Made by a program: the position numbers and the translations under genes. Shown here piece by piece: positions 4,474 through 5,610 of a DNA stretch of 5,610 nucleotides. Source of the DNA: Candidatus Collierbacteria bacterium RIFOXYD1_FULL_40_9 (GTDB lineage: Bacteria; Patescibacteriota; Microgenomatia; UBA1400; MFAQ01); contig MFAQ01000011.1 of the NCBI GenBank assembly GCA_001776275.1, forward strand, positions 1-5,610. The letters run 5' to 3'. Below the pieces are notes generated by a model. The model ran no database searches. It had not been told where the DNA came from and saw nothing but the letters and a program-made list of their open reading frames with translations. The first letter of the stretch is position 1. Every line of letters begins with the position of its first letter.

Positions 4474-5610
4474 ATGAAGAAAAAAATCTTAATTTTCCTT
4501 GTCCCTGTGTTAGTTGTTTTGCTAGTAATTGCTGGACTAGGTGCCTTTGGATATAAAACTGCTATGAGTTTTATGCCTGACGCAAACAAAATTCAATCCA
4601 CCACAAATGAGCTTAAGCAGGCATTTCAGAATCAGGACCTAATACTCTCCAAGCAAAAAGCGGTTCAACTATCAGAAGAGACAAGAGTGCTTCAAGAAAA
4701 GTACAACAAATATTCTTGGGCAGGTAAAGTTCCCTTCGCAGGTAAATATTTTCAAGACGGCCAATCCGCACTTCTTGCCGCCAACCACCTTATTGACTCC
4801 TTAAATATGCTTATAGTCTCAGTCGAGCCATACGCTGATTTGCTCGGCTTTATCACAAGTGCTAGTGGGGAAGGAAAACTAAAGACATCTCAACCACAAA
4901 CAATTGAAGACAGAATTATTTTTATGGCTCAAACACTAGACAAAATTAGTCCAGAGCTAGACAAAGTTGCAGTTGGTATGGAAGCGGCCCAAAAAGAGCT
5001 AGATAAAATCGACCCCAAACGCTACCCAGAAACCATTAGAGGTAAAAGTGTTCGTAGTAAAGTTGTTAACCTCAAGTCAGCGGTAGCAGAATCCGCCACC
5101 TTACTTTCCCAAGCCAAACCCCTAATAAAACTTTTCCCAGAACTTTTAGGGAATCCAAACTCAAAGACATACATGGTTCTCTTGCAAAACGATGGAGAAT
5201 TGCGGGCAACTGGAGGATTTATGACTGCTTATGCTTTCTTAAGAGTTACAAAAGGCAAAATTGAGCCACTTGCTTCATACAATATTTACGATCTAGACGA
5301 TAGGTTTAGAAAAAAAGTACCAGCTCCAGAACCAATCAAAAAATATTTAAACGAGCAGTATTTAAATCTTAGAAACGTCAACCTTTCACCTGACTTTAAA
5401 GTTTCTATGGATGAGTTTTACAAATACTACAGAGATATTTCTGGGATGCCAAAAGTCGACGGCATAATCGCTATTGATACTAAGTTCCCAGTAGAGATTC
5501 TTAAGGTCATAGGTCCCATTGGTGTTGGCGGTTGGGGTAACTTTGGCCCCCAAATAGATAAAAGGTGTGATTGTCCACAAGTAGTTTATGCATTAGAAGA
5601 TATGATTACC
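4474..5610 (+). CDS. DUF4012-domain membrane-anchored protein, N-terminal part (3' end outside window)
   Basis: The frame is open from ATG 4474 to the window end, giving 379 codons with no stop. Seen: Lys-rich start and one hydrophobic helix (about 5-26, ILIFLVPVLVVLLVIAGLGA), an uncleaved anchor with the rest predicted outside the cytoplasm; a mostly helical region (about 36-220) that may include coiled coil; then the DUF4012 signature YMVLLQNDGELRATGGFMTA (233-252), IEPLASYNIYDLDD (263-276), LSPDF (304-308), KVDGIIAID (327-335), VIGPI (345-349) and CDCPQVVYALED (365-376). Family knowledge: DUF4012 (PF13196) has no established biochemical function and occurs in Actinobacteria and candidate-phyla genomes, often near glycosyltransferase genes. 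It begins 20 bases after the phosphoglycosyl transferase stop with no visible terminator between, so it is probably in the same transcript and likely acts on or with the glycan made here. No Shine-Dalgarno site is visible before the ATG; the upstream bases are almost all A and T. Confidence 0.9.
   Translation, partial: MKKKILIFLVPVLVVLLVIAGLGAFGYKTAMSFMPDANKIQSTTNELKQAFQNQDLILSKQKAVQLSEETRVLQEKYNKYSWAGKVPFAGKYFQDGQSALLAANHLIDSLNMLIVSVEPYADLLGFITSASGEGKLKTSQPQTIEDRIIFMAQTLDKISPELDKVAVGMEAAQKELDKIDPKRYPETIRGKSVRSKVVNLKSAVAESATLLSQAKPLIKLFPELLGNPNSKTYMVLLQNDGELRATGGFMTAYAFLRVTKGKIEPLASYNIYDLDDRFRKKVPAPEPIKKYLNEQYLNLRNVNLSPDFKVSMDEFYKYYRDISGMPKVDGIIAIDTKFPVEILKVIGPIGVGGWGNFGPQIDKRCDCPQVVYALEDMIT

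Noticed and set aside
5386..5580. 64-codon open frame on the minus strand near the window end
   Set aside because: Antisense to the DUF4012 coding region, whose frame carries the family motifs through this stretch.

Overview
This AT-rich window is a piece of a surface-glycan (polysaccharide or glycoconjugate) biosynthesis locus. It holds four complete genes and two cut by the window edges, with almost no intergenic DNA. The mix is a GT2 glycosyltransferase, two GT4 glycosyltransferases, a single-domain mannose-1-phosphate guanylyltransferase, a short monotopic phosphoglycosyl transferase and a membrane-anchored DUF4012 protein. With the compact packing, lack of Shine-Dalgarno sites and AT-rich codons, this most resembles Candidate Phyla Radiation / Patescibacteria genomes, particularly Microgenomates-like lineages. 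That assignment is inference from gene content and style; no marker gene is present. TGA acts as a normal stop (the first two genes end in TGA inside ATGA overlaps), which argues against the TGA=Gly lineages (Gracilibacteria/SR1).

Layout. Positions 1-2683 (+) carry three glycosyltransferase genes joined by two 4-bp ATGA stop/start overlaps: the 3' part of a GT2 gene, then two GT4 genes. Positions 2680-3726 (-) carry the guanylyltransferase gene, which runs head-on into the GT genes and shares the four bases CTAA with the last one (TAA on +, TAG on -). A 70-bp divergent spacer (3727-3796) holds mirrored TAAAATG elements that may be outward -10 boxes. Positions 3797-4453 (+) carry the phosphoglycosyl transferase. 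After 20 bp the DUF4012 gene starts at 4474 and runs off the window end. No gene-free stretch exceeds 70 bp.

Likely joint function. The guanylyltransferase would make GDP-mannose (or a related nucleotide sugar). The phosphoglycosyl transferase would load the first sugar-1-phosphate onto undecaprenyl phosphate. The GT4 and GT2 enzymes would extend the lipid-linked glycan on the cytoplasmic face. The DUF4012 protein, with one N-terminal membrane anchor and a large predicted exterior domain, may act on the finished glycan outside the membrane, but its function is not established. No flippase, polymerase or ligase of a known family lies in the window.

Points most worth a second look are the DUF4012 protein, whose motif order loosely recalls LytR-CpsA-Psr (LCP) glycopolymer transferases, and the guanylyltransferase, whose sugar-binding motifs depart from the ManC consensus.
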